From a bacterium (lineage in GTDB: Bacteria > Dependentiae > Babeliae > Babeliales > RVW-14), in the NCBI GenBank assembly GCA_010027825.1, contig RGUK01000020.1, forward strand, positions 1 to 17,429: a stretch of 17,429 bases of DNA, written 5' to 3'. Positions within the stretch are counted from its first letter, which is position 1; every line of letters begins with the position of its first letter. Shown here in pieces: positions 7,625 to 14,924 of the stretch. The notes beneath the pieces are model-generated. The model was given only the letters and a program-made list of their open reading frames with translations. It ran no database searches and was not told the DNA's origin. The translations under genes and the position numbers were made by a program.

Positions 7625-7877
7625 AGCGTTTAAGCTCGATCCGTTCATGTATCGTCGAGGCGTGTTGATTGGTGAAGGACAGGAAGTCAACTTTCAGCAC
7701 GGAATGCTGCAACGACTGATCGATCGTGGATGCGTCCAGGAGGTAGCAATCGATGGGACTGATCGACGAAGTGAGCAGCGTCAGTATCCGTCGGATCGTG
7801 GCCCCATCGGTGGAGCCAGTGACGTTGGCGGAGTTCAAGACGCACGTCCACGAAGACCTGTCAGACGCAACAAATGA
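7599..7877 (+). CDS. small phage protein of unknown function
   Basis: GTG 7599 is preceded by AAGGAGGTG (7585-7593), one of the best ribosome-binding sites in the window. The first 50 residues follow a pattern often seen in small proteins near phage capsid genes: a strand (YQVIRAFKL), a turn (YRRGVLIGEGQEVNF), then a helix and strand ending LIDRGCVQEV. The gene overlaps the preceding transferase by 26 bases and runs 125 bases into the connector gene in another frame. Those last 40 residues (rich in Arg, Gly and Pro) look like out-of-frame reading rather than designed protein. Either the long overlap is real or the true protein is shorter and a frame error hides its stop. Function is unknown. 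Confidence 0.6.
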   Translation: MPKTYQVIRAFKLDPFMYRRGVLIGEGQEVNFQHGMLQRLIDRGCVQEVAIDGTDRRSEQRQYPSDRGPIGGASDVGGVQDARPRRPVRRNK

Positions 7878-8370
7878 CACGTACATGACTTCGTTATTGC
7901 TGGCCGCTCGGGAGTGGTGCGAGCAATACACCAAGCGGTCATTTATTACGCAGTCGTGGTCTATGCAAATGCAGGCGTTGCCGGCAAGTGACCGCATCTA
8001 TTTACCTCGTGGGCCGATCCAACTGGGCGGGTCGCTGGCTATCATCACGGTCCAGACGAATGGCGTCGGAAGTGTGTTCTCGTCGTCAAAATACAATCTG
8101 GAGCAATTGACGAATTCACTTCGTCTAATTCCTCCGAATGACTGGCCAACCTATGACACTGGATACCCCTGGCCTGTGAAGATTACTTACACGGCTGGTT
8201 ATGGCGCGGCGGCATCAGCAGTCCCGGAAACGATTAAGCTGGCGATCAAGCACTTAGCATCGTTCTGGTATGAGTTCCGTCATGGGGCTCTTGATTCTCG
8301 ATCAAAGGAATCTCCACCCGAGCAAGTGAAACGCTTGTTATCAGGCTACCGCCTACCGGAGTTCGCCTAA
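7753..8370 (+). CDS. head-tail connector, phiE125 gp8/HK97 gp6-like
   Basis: This adaptor ring protein should dock under the portal and join head to tail. The start SIRRIVAPSVEPVTLAEFK, the following acidic LSDATNDTYMTSLLLAAREWCEQYTKRSF helix pair, and the later WPVKITYTAGYG and VPETIKLAIKHLASFWYE segments are characteristic of the phiE125 gp8 family. At 205 residues it has the usual length. ATG 7753 has AGGAGGT (7738-7744) eight bases upstream, which fixes the start despite the overlap with the preceding small gene. It ends with a TAATG overlap into the head closure gene. Confidence 0.88.
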   Translation: MGLIDEVSSVSIRRIVAPSVEPVTLAEFKTHVHEDLSDATNDTYMTSLLLAAREWCEQYTKRSFITQSWSMQMQALPASDRIYLPRGPIQLGGSLAIITVQTNGVGSVFSSSKYNLEQLTNSLRLIPPNDWPTYDTGYPWPVKITYTAGYGAAASAVPETIKLAIKHLASFWYEFRHGALDSRSKESPPEQVKRLLSGYRLPEFA

Positions 8371-8699
8371 TGCAAACAATGGATCCAGGACAATTAAAGC
8401 ACCGCATTCAGATCCAAACGAATGCGACAACGGCCAGCAGCGATCTCGGGCAACCTATCGACGCATGGACGACCGTAGCGACGGTATGGGGTAGCATCGA
8501 GCCATTGAGCGGAAGGGAGGCTTTCTACGCGCAGCAGGTGCAGGCCGACGCGTCGCACAAAGTAATCATTCGCGGGAATCAAACAATCAACACAAAGCAG
8601 CGACTTATTCACGAGTCGAGAACCTTTAACATCGTTTCAATCATGGATGACGAAGAAAAGAAGCGATGGAAAACCCTGATGGTAACGGAGGCGGTGTAG
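8370..8699 (+). CDS. head closure protein, SPP1 gp16-like
   Basis: This 109-residue protein matches the family of head closure/head-tail joining stoppers that plug the portal after packaging. The diagnostic pattern is visible: LKHRIQIQ (9-16), an S.DLGQPIDAW.T.ATVWGSIEPLSGREAF segment (23-52), and a C-terminal ESRTFNIVSI...RWKTLMVTEAV. Length and position between connector and gp10-like protein are standard. The ATG overlaps the connector stop; a second in-frame ATG three codons on (8379) is an alternative start. Confidence 0.87.
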   Translation: MQTMDPGQLKHRIQIQTNATTASSDLGQPIDAWTTVATVWGSIEPLSGREAFYAQQVQADASHKVIIRGNQTINTKQRLIHESRTFNIVSIMDDEEKKRWKTLMVTEAV

Positions 8700-9152
8700 G
8701 TGGGCGTTAAGCTGTCGATCCAGATCGATGGGCTTGCCGAACTTGGCAAGCAGCTTGAAGCCCTTCCTGCGAAGGTGGCAAAGAAGATCTTGCGCCCAGC
8801 GATCCGAAAGGCTGCTAAGCCCGTGGCAGCCGAATGTAAAGCTACTGCGCCAGTCGGGCCCACCGGCAATCTCAAACGATCTTTCAAGGTCCGTGCGATG
8901 AAGCTACGCGGCCGGCGACGGAAGAACGGTGTTGGTGTCGTCATTACATCGCCTGGGTCTGGCCGGGCTCCGCATGCTCACCTAGTCGAAAAAGGAACGC
9001 AGCTTCGGCGTAAGAAAAGCGGTGCGGCTACCGGCATCATGCCGGCAAACCCATTCATGCAACGTGCTGCGGAAAAAACATTCCCGACGGTCGTGGGGAT
9101 CTTCAAAAACGAACTATCCTCCCGTATTGCGGAGGTGATGCGTGGAAGCTGA
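8700..9152 (+). CDS. HK97 gp10-like neck/tail protein
   Basis: This 150-residue protein belongs to the HK97 gp10 group, small proteins at the head-tail junction or tail terminator region. The helical start LAELGKQLEALPAKVAKKILRPAIRKAAKPVAAECKATAPVGPTGNLKRSF (13-63) and the later HAHLVEKGT (92-100) and MPANPFMQRA (114-123) are the family landmarks. It is strongly basic. GTG 8700 follows the preceding stop directly, with GGAGG (8687-8691) upstream. It overlaps the next gene by eleven bases. Confidence 0.88.
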   Translation: MGVKLSIQIDGLAELGKQLEALPAKVAKKILRPAIRKAAKPVAAECKATAPVGPTGNLKRSFKVRAMKLRGRRRKNGVGVVITSPGSGRAPHAHLVEKGTQLRRKKSGAATGIMPANPFMQRAAEKTFPTVVGIFKNELSSRIAEVMRGS

Positions 9153-9555
9153 TCTCCGCACTTATTTGGTAGCTCAGACTGATATCTCTGCGGCGGTGTC
9201 GTCACGCATCTATTTACTTGTGGCCCCCCAGACGGCTACCCGTCCACTCGTGATCTTCCGGCTAGTCCAGTCTGATGGGCTTGACACCCTTAACGACACA
9301 ACCGGCTTGGTCCGTACTGATCTTGAAATCGAATGCCAGGCTACCACCGACATTGGCGCGAAGTCGCTTAAAGAATTGATCAGGCGGAGACTACACACGT
9401 ATCGCGGCACGATGGGAGGCACGTTCATTTGTTCATGCCTACACACGTCGGAGAGCGATGATTACATTCCTCCGCAGACCGCGAGCGACACAGGGATATA
9501 CGTTGCGTCGATTGGTTTCGACGTGATTCACACCAGGAGTGTTCCACTAGTCTAG
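9142..9555 (+). CDS. tail completion/terminator protein, DUF3168-like
   Basis: This 137-residue protein has the alpha/beta pattern of phage tail completion proteins (DUF3168, SPP1 gp17-like): EADLRTYLVAQTDISAAVSSRIYL at the start, then ATRPLVIFRLVQ, a strand with LEIECQATTDIGAKSLKELIRRRL, and a final short beta hairpin. Such proteins cap the finished tail tube and contact the head connector. GTG 9142 follows GGAGGTGATG (9131-9140), and the gene overlaps its neighbour by eleven bases. Order and size support the call. Confidence 0.8.
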   Translation: MEADLRTYLVAQTDISAAVSSRIYLLVAPQTATRPLVIFRLVQSDGLDTLNDTTGLVRTDLEIECQATTDIGAKSLKELIRRRLHTYRGTMGGTFICSCLHTSESDDYIPPQTASDTGIYVASIGFDVIHTRSVPLV

Positions 9556-9565
9556 GAGAGCAGAA

Positions 9566-9955
9566 ATGCCAGACGTAGGTAACGGCTGCACGATTGCGAT
9601 TGCAGGATTTACGGCCAATGTGGAATCCATCCAGATGCCATTTGGCAGCCGCGATTCGATCGAGACGAGCCACTTAGGGACCACCGGGTTTCGCACGTTC
9701 ATGCCAACCGACCTGGTTGACCCCGGCGAAATCCAAGCCACATTCCAGTATGACGGGGCGTCGTCGTCTCCCCCTGTCACAGCGACGGCGGCAACCGTGA
9801 CGATTACCGTTCCTGCGCCACCCGGAAACACCAACACCAACACGTATGCGGTGGCGGCATTCATCACAGATGGCGGTTCGCCTGAGATGACCAACGACGA
9901 TTTGATGCGTCATACGGTTACGCTCAAATGCACCGGCGCTTACACCCACACTTAA
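9566..9955 (+). CDS. major tail tube protein
   Basis: This is the likely building block of the tail tube. The pattern VESIQMPFGSRDSIETSHLGTTGFRTFMPTDLVDPGEIQATFQYD (19-63) is typical of lambda gpV/HK97 tail tube domains, where a strand, a T.H.GTTG.... loop and LVDPGE recur. At 129 residues it is a minimal version with no added Ig-like domain. AGGAGAG lies just upstream of ATG 9566, and it sits between tail completion and the assembly chaperone, as expected. Confidence 0.82.
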   Translation: MPDVGNGCTIAIAGFTANVESIQMPFGSRDSIETSHLGTTGFRTFMPTDLVDPGEIQATFQYDGASSSPPVTATAATVTITVPAPPGNTNTNTYAVAAFITDGGSPEMTNDDLMRHTVTLKCTGAYTHT

Positions 9956-9964
9956 GGAGAAGTG

Positions 9965-10261
9965 ATGTCGAAGGTAAAAGCAGTCGAAATCGATGGCGAG
10001 ATTTACCACGTACGCAAGGTGCGTGCGGGTGAATATTTTGCTTGCGAATTCAACGACGCATCGGCCAGAGACAATTGCTTAAAGCTATTGTCGATCGGGC
10101 TGAGTAATGAGGACGGAACAAGAAAATTTCCAGCGAATGAACACGGGCAAGTAACGGCTGAGTCAACGTCTTTCATCGAAGACTTACCGGCTGTTGACTG
10201 TTTGCTTCTTGCTAAGGAAGTGACCGACTTCAATGGGTTCTCGGATCTGGAAAAAAAATAG
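9965..10261 (+). CDS. tail assembly chaperone, G-type short product
   Basis: This 98-residue product is the normal-frame reading of the two-part chaperone gene that binds the tape measure protein during tail assembly. The start IDGEIYHVRKVRAGEYFACEFN resembles G-type proteins. ATG 9965 has AAGGAGA (9954-9960) correctly placed; a GTG three bases earlier is less well spaced. It ends LEKK-stop at a run of eight A residues, the frameshift site described separately. Position between tail tube and tape measure genes is where this gene always lies in siphoviruses. Confidence 0.85.
   Translation: MSKVKAVEIDGEIYHVRKVRAGEYFACEFNDASARDNCLKLLSIGLSNEDGTRKFPANEHGQVTAESTSFIEDLPAVDCLLLAKEVTDFNGFSDLEKK
10252..10258 (+). 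promoter_or_regulatory. -1 programmed ribosomal frameshift site
   Basis: Reading in the chaperone frame, the codons are GAA AAA AAA TAG, giving the classical slippery heptamer A AAA AAA directly before the stop. Slipping back one base gives ATA GAT GAC..., which opens into the T-type frame. A stem CCGGGAG (10266-10272) / CTCCCGG (10330-10336) begins seven bases after the heptamer, the usual distance for a stimulatory structure. An alternative helix, CTCGCC (10294-10299) / GGCGAG (10335-10340), may add complexity. Confidence 0.88.
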
Positions 10262-10596
10262 ATGACCGGGAGTGGTTTGTTCATGTTCTGGCGCTCGCCC
10301 TTGGCAAGCACCTGCACGAAATTGAATCGCTCCCGGCGAGTGAAGTGGTGCGTTGGATGAACTTCTATGCACAAGAGCCTTTTGGCCTGGTGCGTGACGA
10401 TCTGCGGTGCGGCATCATCGGGGCCGCTGTAACTCAGCCGCATGTGAAAAAGGGAAAGACGGTTAGACCAGCGGACTTCATGCCGAAGTTCCGCGAGCGA
10501 TACCGGCCTTTCTCGAAGGCTGCACTAACAGCCACCACAAACGCGTTAGTGGCTTGGCTGGAAAGGAAGAATAATGGTCACAGCGGCAAGTCTTAA
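10258..10596 (+). CDS. tail assembly chaperone, T-type frameshift extension
   Basis: This frame is reached by -1 slippage and extends the preceding product to about 210 residues (GT-type fusion). It adds IDDREWFVHVLALALGKHL, then SEVVRWMNFYAQEPFG, the W...Y..EPFG signature common to T-type (DUF4035-like) chaperones, then RDDLRCGIIGAAV and a basic tail. The signature lies partly upstream of any good independent start; the first internal one is GTG 10345 without a clear ribosome-binding site. That is strong evidence the frame is translated by frameshifting. The fusion is made at a low fixed ratio in relatives and is thought to recruit tail tube subunits to the tape measure. It overlaps the tape measure gene by 23 bases. 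Confidence 0.86.
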   Translation: MDDREWFVHVLALALGKHLHEIESLPASEVVRWMNFYAQEPFGLVRDDLRCGIIGAAVTQPHVKKGKTVRPADFMPKFRERYRPFSKAALTATTNALVAWLERKNNGHSGKS

Positions 10597-12190
10597 TGTC
10601 AACGTCACTGCCGGCATAGCGGGCTTTGAGGCCGGCATGAAGCGGGCAACGTCGATTCTTGGGAGTTTCTCAAAGGCGTCGGTAAGGATTGAGAACACCT
10701 TTACGGTTGCGTCTGTTGCGATTCGTGGGGCGTTGTTCGCGATGGTTAAGCAATTTTCCGATGCTGGCTCGGAGGTGTTCGACCTATCAAAGAAAACAGG
10801 AGCCAGCACCGAAGCGTTGTCCGCACTTGGGTATGCCGGCAAGCTCAGCGGTGTGTCGCTCAGCGATCTTGGCGGAGCATTAGCCAAGATGAATAAGAAT
10901 CTTGCCGAAAGTCCCGGCAAGTTTTCTGCCTTGGGGCTGGATGTTAAAAAGCTGCAAGGGCTGTCAACGGAAGACCAATTCATTGCGATTGCAGATGCGA
11001 TCAGCAAGATACCAAATCAAGCGCAAAAGACGTCGCTCGCAATGGGGATTTTCGGCAAGTCGGCCACGACTCTTTTTCCTTTGATTGATGGTGGATCCGA
11101 GTCACTGAAAACGGCAACCGACGAAGCAAGAAAGCTTGGGGTTGTGCTCTCCAAAGACTCGGCAAAGAAAGCCGATGACTTGGGTGACAGCTTTGACAAG
11201 CTCACATCAGCAGCCAGCGGGCTAAGCAAGGCCGTTGGTGAATCGCTGTCGCCAGTCTACACGAAGTTCAACGAAAACCTTACGGCACTGATTGCACCGA
11301 TCACCGACTTTGTGAAAAAGAATGAAGACCTGTCCGCGATCGCGTTGGCGGTGGCTACATCGCTAGCGGGTGTCGCTACCGCAATGTGGGGCGTTCGGCT
11401 TGCGGCATTAGCAGTGGCCCCATCAATCAAAGCTGTCACTGTGGCTGTGACATTGCTTAGCAAGAATCCTCTTGTGGCTTTAGGGATTGCCATAGCATCG
11501 GCTGTGGCTGGCTTCCTTTCTTTTACCAGTGCTGGTCAAAAGATTGTGTCATTTATCTACGACAACATCGGAAAAGCTTTTGAGTGGATGTCAAACAAGA
11601 TCTCGGAATTTCTTGATCAGTTCGGCGAGATAGGGAAAAGCCTCAAAGGATTGCTTGGTGTTGGTGGTCCGGCTCCACAGGCCAACACTGCCACACCGCC
11701 CATGGACATCAATGAAAGCAACCGCATAGCGCAAGGATTCGCCGACCTATTTGCCGGACTCAACAAGCCGTCGACGAAATTCGCCAACGCTCTCGAAGCG
11801 GCCACGAAACTAGAAGCGGAACGAGCTAAGACCCGCGAACGACCAAACAAGGGAATTTTTGACAACGTCGGCCAGGCGGCGGCTAAGCAGCTTGAATCGG
11901 TGCAGTCGGTTTTTGGAAATGCTCTCTTCCAAGTTCTTGGAAAAAATATTCAGAATTTCCGAGAGCAGCAACAAATAGTGGACAACTCACCCAACAAGCA
12001 AGGCCCTGACTTGATTCAGGCGGGAACAGCCGCGGCGTTCTCTGTTGGCAAGAACGTCAGTCAACAGCAGACGCAAAACAAGATTGAGAAGAACACGAAG
12101 CAGACCTTTGAGGAGATCAAAGGCTTGGCGTCAACACTATCCGCAGGGTTGAAGGTCAACATCAAGAACATTGAGGCGTTTGCCCCATGA
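10574..12190 (+). CDS. tape measure protein
   Basis: This 538-residue protein sets tail length and is ejected with the DNA. It opens with a typical SLNVNVTAGIAGFEAGMKRATSILGSF segment, then long Ala/Lys/Ser-rich helices, a TMP-family stretch VFDLSKKTGASTEALSALGYAGKLSGVSLSDLGGALAKMN (69-108), GIFGKSATTLFPLI (158-171), a hydrophobic zone (about 250-330) likely to insert into the host membrane, and a charged helical end. No lytic domain is seen. With about 0.15 nm per residue, the tail would be about 80 nm, short for this morphotype. ATG 10574 follows GGAAGAATA and overlaps the chaperone frame. It ends in an ATGA overlap with the next gene. Confidence 0.9.
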   Translation: MVTAASLNVNVTAGIAGFEAGMKRATSILGSFSKASVRIENTFTVASVAIRGALFAMVKQFSDAGSEVFDLSKKTGASTEALSALGYAGKLSGVSLSDLGGALAKMNKNLAESPGKFSALGLDVKKLQGLSTEDQFIAIADAISKIPNQAQKTSLAMGIFGKSATTLFPLIDGGSESLKTATDEARKLGVVLSKDSAKKADDLGDSFDKLTSAASGLSKAVGESLSPVYTKFNENLTALIAPITDFVKKNEDLSAIALAVATSLAGVATAMWGVRLAALAVAPSIKAVTVAVTLLSKNPLVALGIAIASAVAGFLSFTSAGQKIVSFIYDNIGKAFEWMSNKISEFLDQFGEIGKSLKGLLGVGGPAPQANTATPPMDINESNRIAQGFADLFAGLNKPSTKFANALEAATKLEAERAKTRERPNKGIFDNVGQAAAKQLESVQSVFGNALFQVLGKNIQNFREQQQIVDNSPNKQGPDLIQAGTAAAFSVGKNVSQQQTQNKIEKNTKQTFEEIKGLASTLSAGLKVNIKNIEAFAP

Positions 12191-13077
12191 CAATTCTAGC
12201 GGTGACAGAAAACCGAGACTCTCCAAGCGGGTCCACTACCTTCGATGGTGGACCGGTTTATTTCCGTGAATTCACCGCTTACTGTTCGTCTGTGCTTGAT
12301 GGCCCGAAGACGCTGCTAGGGTCGGGAACGTTTCCTTCTGTGGGCTCGTCATGGCTGTACGGCGGCGAGACTGATCCGTTTGTTATTTGTCAGTCGATCA
12401 GCGTTAGCAAGCAGGAAGACCACGGACGCTGGACCGATGGTACGACGTGCTACATCTGGGATGTGAAATGCGAATTTCGCGTTGAGCAAGCGGACAATAC
12501 AACCCCTCCGAACATACCGGAGAATCCGTTGCTGCGTCCGGTCGTGGTGCGTGGAGGTACGGGCTTCTACACTGAGGCATCCCAGAAAGACAAAGACGAT
12601 AAGCCCGTAACGAACTCCGCAAAGGAAACATTTCCGCCTTATGAAATCGAACGCCCATTGGTTGAGTTTGAGTTTGTGAGAAATGAGCTTTCTAGCCCAG
12701 CAAGCTTCGCACTTAACTATGTCGGAAAAATCAACCAAACGACGATTTGGGGTGGTGCAGCGAAAACAATCCGATGCCAGGGGATTACCTGGGAGAAACA
12801 GTACGAGAACGGGTACGAGTTCTTCCAGGTCACTTATAAATTCGCGTACAGAGAAGAAAAGTGGCAACTGGTGTTGGTGGATAATGGATTCAATGAGGTA
12901 GTGTCATCAAAGCTAAAGCCTATTTTGCTTGATGATGGATCTAGACCAACGGAGCCACAAAAGCTGAATGGTAGCGGCGTCAAGCTCTCAGACACAGCCG
13001 ACCCCGTTTTATTGCCACCATTCAACATTTACAAAGAAACAAACTTTGCATCACTCGGATTACCAACATCCATCTAG
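12187..13077 (+). CDS. probable tail protein, function unknown
   Basis: This 296-residue protein starts in an ATGA overlap with the tape measure stop, the place normally held by a distal tail or tail tip protein. It is rich in aromatic residues and beta strands (for example FREFTAYCSSVLDGPKTLLG, YIWDVKCEFRVEQ, YENGYEFFQVTYKFAYREEKWQLVLVDNGF). It shows no signal peptide, transmembrane helix or enzyme motif that I can name. The ending DTADPVLLPPFNIYKETNFASLGLP looks like an extended arm, as in ring-forming tail proteins. Position suggests a distal tail or tail hub component, but I do not recognise the family. Confidence 0.6.
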   Translation: MTILAVTENRDSPSGSTTFDGGPVYFREFTAYCSSVLDGPKTLLGSGTFPSVGSSWLYGGETDPFVICQSISVSKQEDHGRWTDGTTCYIWDVKCEFRVEQADNTTPPNIPENPLLRPVVVRGGTGFYTEASQKDKDDKPVTNSAKETFPPYEIERPLVEFEFVRNELSSPASFALNYVGKINQTTIWGGAAKTIRCQGITWEKQYENGYEFFQVTYKFAYREEKWQLVLVDNGFNEVVSSKLKPILLDDGSRPTEPQKLNGSGVKLSDTADPVLLPPFNIYKETNFASLGLPTSI

Positions 13078-13086
13078 GAGCAACAC

Positions 13087-13596
13087 ATGGCCAACGCTGG
13101 GACGTTCGAGGGGGATCTTCAGGTACGCGGCGCTGTCGCGTGCACATCGCTGATATCCTCGTCCGCATCGATTACCGATGCAATGATTGCGGCATCTGGG
13201 GGCGGGTCATTCATCAGTCCAACCAAAATCAAGCCCCGCGTCCCGCTGGGGGCGGCGGACGTCTCGGGCACGGTGGCAACCGGAAATGCTCGGGTGTTTG
13301 TTGCACTCGCGGCAGGGACATTGCAGCAGGTTTCGATTGTGATGGATACAGCCCCGACGAGCAGTGACACGGTGGTGATTGATGTTTTCAAATCCACTGG
13401 TGGCGGCTCTTATGCAACGGTCCTGTCGTCCACGTTCACCATGAACAACACGCGGACAAATCGCACCGTGTACACCGCGACGATTGCGGACGCGTCCTTC
13501 GTCGCTGGGGATATCTACCGGGTGAATTGGACCGTGACGGGGACGAGCGGCCAGGGGCTCTTGGTAGTGTTGCATGGCGATGTCAACCCGTCGTGA
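13087..13596 (+). CDS. putative virion/tail fibre-type protein
   Basis: This 169-residue protein has a short FEGDLQVRGAVACTSLISSSASITDAMI start that resembles the shaft or attachment segment of tail fibres, followed by a compact beta-rich domain (ARVFVALAAGTLQQVSIVMDTAPTSSDTVVIDVFKSTGGGSY...ASFVAGDIYRVNWTVTG). The composition, rich in Ala, Thr, Val and Gly with few charges, suits an extracellular virion protein. GGAG lies just before the ATG, ten bases after the upstream stop. No named family is recognised. It could be a short fibre or an additional decoration protein. Confidence 0.5.
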   Translation: MANAGTFEGDLQVRGAVACTSLISSSASITDAMIAASGGGSFISPTKIKPRVPLGAADVSGTVATGNARVFVALAAGTLQQVSIVMDTAPTSSDTVVIDVFKSTGGGSYATVLSSTFTMNNTRTNRTVYTATIADASFVAGDIYRVNWTVTGTSGQGLLVVLHGDVNPS

Positions 13597-13604
13597 GGTG
13601 ACGC

Positions 13605-13952
13605 ATGGCATATACGCTCGGCGACAAGGCAGCCAAGCAGATCGCGGAAGTCATCCGCGACTACAACGGCCAAAGCGGCGCACCCAATGGGCCGACCTAC
13701 AACCGTGGTCGGTTCCGCGATGAGTATACCGTCTTTGGCAAGCTCGATGGAACGCTTGCCCGTAATGGCACCGCAACGCTTTCGATTTACAAGCCGGGCA
13801 CCGCTGGCGGTATTGGCACGGACACAACACAGAATGTGACGATCATTGATATTGGGATGATACCGTCATCAGCGTCACCACTTGCTGCGAATAAGGTTGT
13901 GATGGCTCATTACTCGCGCGGCGCGTGGGTTATTGGCGCTTACGAATGCTAG
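13605..13952 (+). CDS. conserved-looking small protein, function unknown
   Basis: This 115-residue protein has a helical first third (GDKAAKQIAEVIRDYNGQS) and a beta-rich remainder (YTVFGKLDGTLARNGTATLSIYKPG...TQNVTIIDIGMIP...GAWVIGAYEC). It has no signal peptide or membrane segment. It resembles a small virion protein with a barrel-type domain, in keeping with neighbours on both sides. Its start sits in the repeated junction GGTGACGCATGG (13597-13608), which recurs before the next gene. Function is not recognisable. Confidence 0.55.
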   Translation: MAYTLGDKAAKQIAEVIRDYNGQSGAPNGPTYNRGRFRDEYTVFGKLDGTLARNGTATLSIYKPGTAGGIGTDTTQNVTIIDIGMIPSSASPLAANKVVMAHYSRGAWVIGAYEC

Positions 13953-13960
13953 GGTGACGC

Positions 13961-14584
13961 ATGGGAATGGGGCTGGGATTTTGTTGCTGTGGAGTTCCTA
14001 ACCCATGCGAATTCCTACCTACCACTGTGTCGTTCACACTGACAAGAACAAGTAACTCTGGAAATCGTCGTGGGTGGGATGTTGCAGGAAGGAATGGCTC
14101 GCTGTACATGACAGACTTTAGTGACACTGTTACAGGAACAGTTAGCCGAAAGGCTGTTTCAATATCATCTGTTAGGAATCAGCGATGTAATTCAGATAAC
14201 GATAGCACAACCAGCTTTGGATTTACAAATGGGTTTCTTATAGGTTACCAAGACGACTACTCGTTGAATCGCACAGTACCAAACCCATTTGTTCCAGGAG
14301 CTACCGTTGATTTATCAAACATAGGATGTGTTACTTTTGAGTGTGTGACTGAGGCTTTAGGTGGTGTTCAGGCTAGTATTTTTGGTGCTACATACAGCTT
14401 CACATCTTCATTTTATAATTTGACTGTTGGCGCATCATGGTCTATATCATCAACCACACTAGAGTACAACGCATCTCCATTTTACTGGCGTGGCGTCTTT
14501 AATCCTCGCGCAATCAGTCCTTGCACTGGAAACCCTTTTCTCGACTCGCCCGATCCTATTGGGGAGTTAATTCTAAGTGAGTAA
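13961..14584 (+). CDS. AT-richer Cys-capped protein, function unknown
   Basis: This 207-residue protein begins MGMGLGFCCCGVPNPCEF, a cluster of four Cys within nine residues, then a long Ser/Thr/Asn-rich beta region (for example TVSFTLTRTSNSGNRRGW, VQASIFGATYSFTSSFYNLTVGASWSISSTTLEY). Base composition is visibly more AT-rich than the neighbours, with codons such as ATA, TTA and AGG that the head genes seldom use, suggesting recent acquisition. The low charge and beta-rich pattern suit a receptor-contact or fibre-tip protein, but no known domain is seen. It starts at ATG 13961 in the GGTGACGCATGG junction repeat and overlaps the next gene by eight bases. Confidence 0.55.
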   Translation: MGMGLGFCCCGVPNPCEFLPTTVSFTLTRTSNSGNRRGWDVAGRNGSLYMTDFSDTVTGTVSRKAVSISSVRNQRCNSDNDSTTSFGFTNGFLIGYQDDYSLNRTVPNPFVPGATVDLSNIGCVTFECVTEALGGVQASIFGATYSFTSSFYNLTVGASWSISSTTLEYNASPFYWRGVFNPRAISPCTGNPFLDSPDPIGELILSE

Positions 14585-14924
14585 ATGTCATGAATGTGAA
14601 CCAGGGTGGTGCAGAATTCATGAACGTATGATGGCTGTTCACGACGTGCGATTGTGTTCTAGGGATGATCGGTACTTTGAAATGTTTGCGGCAATGAAGC
14701 CGTATCAAGTGGAATCTACCGACAATCTTCCATGTATCTACCGCTCACCCCACCCAACCGACCGCGCCACCTGCGGTTGCATCCACAAATGGAAATGGCT
14801 TTGCGAACACCCGCAGCGCGGCGGCCAATGCGCGCTCGCCGATTGCAACGCATGCTCACTCTACGAGCCTGACGATGTGACGCAGCCCGAACAACCAACC
14901 GCCCCTCAAGGCTTATCCGAGTGA
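14577..14924 (+). CDS. Cys-rich small protein, putative zinc-binding
   Basis: This 115-residue protein carries 11 Cys and several His, starting with KCHEC and CRIHE and continuing with CGCIHKWKWLCEH...CALADCNACSLYEP. The pairs and spacings suggest two or more metal-binding clusters, though none fits a named zinc finger exactly. GTG 14577 has GGGGAG (14561-14566) upstream and overlaps the preceding stop by eight bases, so the two are coupled. It is the last + strand gene of the late block, tail-to-tail with the nuclease gene, with which it overlaps by 19 bases. The role is unknown: it may bind metal or nucleic acid, or be a virion protein stabilised by metal. Confidence 0.6.
   Translation: MSKCHECEPGWCRIHERMMAVHDVRLCSRDDRYFEMFAAMKPYQVESTDNLPCIYRSPHPTDRATCGCIHKWKWLCEHPQRGGQCALADCNACSLYEPDDVTQPEQPTAPQGLSE

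Noticed and set aside
10345..10596. Independent gene starting at GTG 10345
   Set aside because: It lacks a ribosome-binding site and cuts off the first part of the T-type domain, which is encoded in frame upstream and reached by frameshifting.
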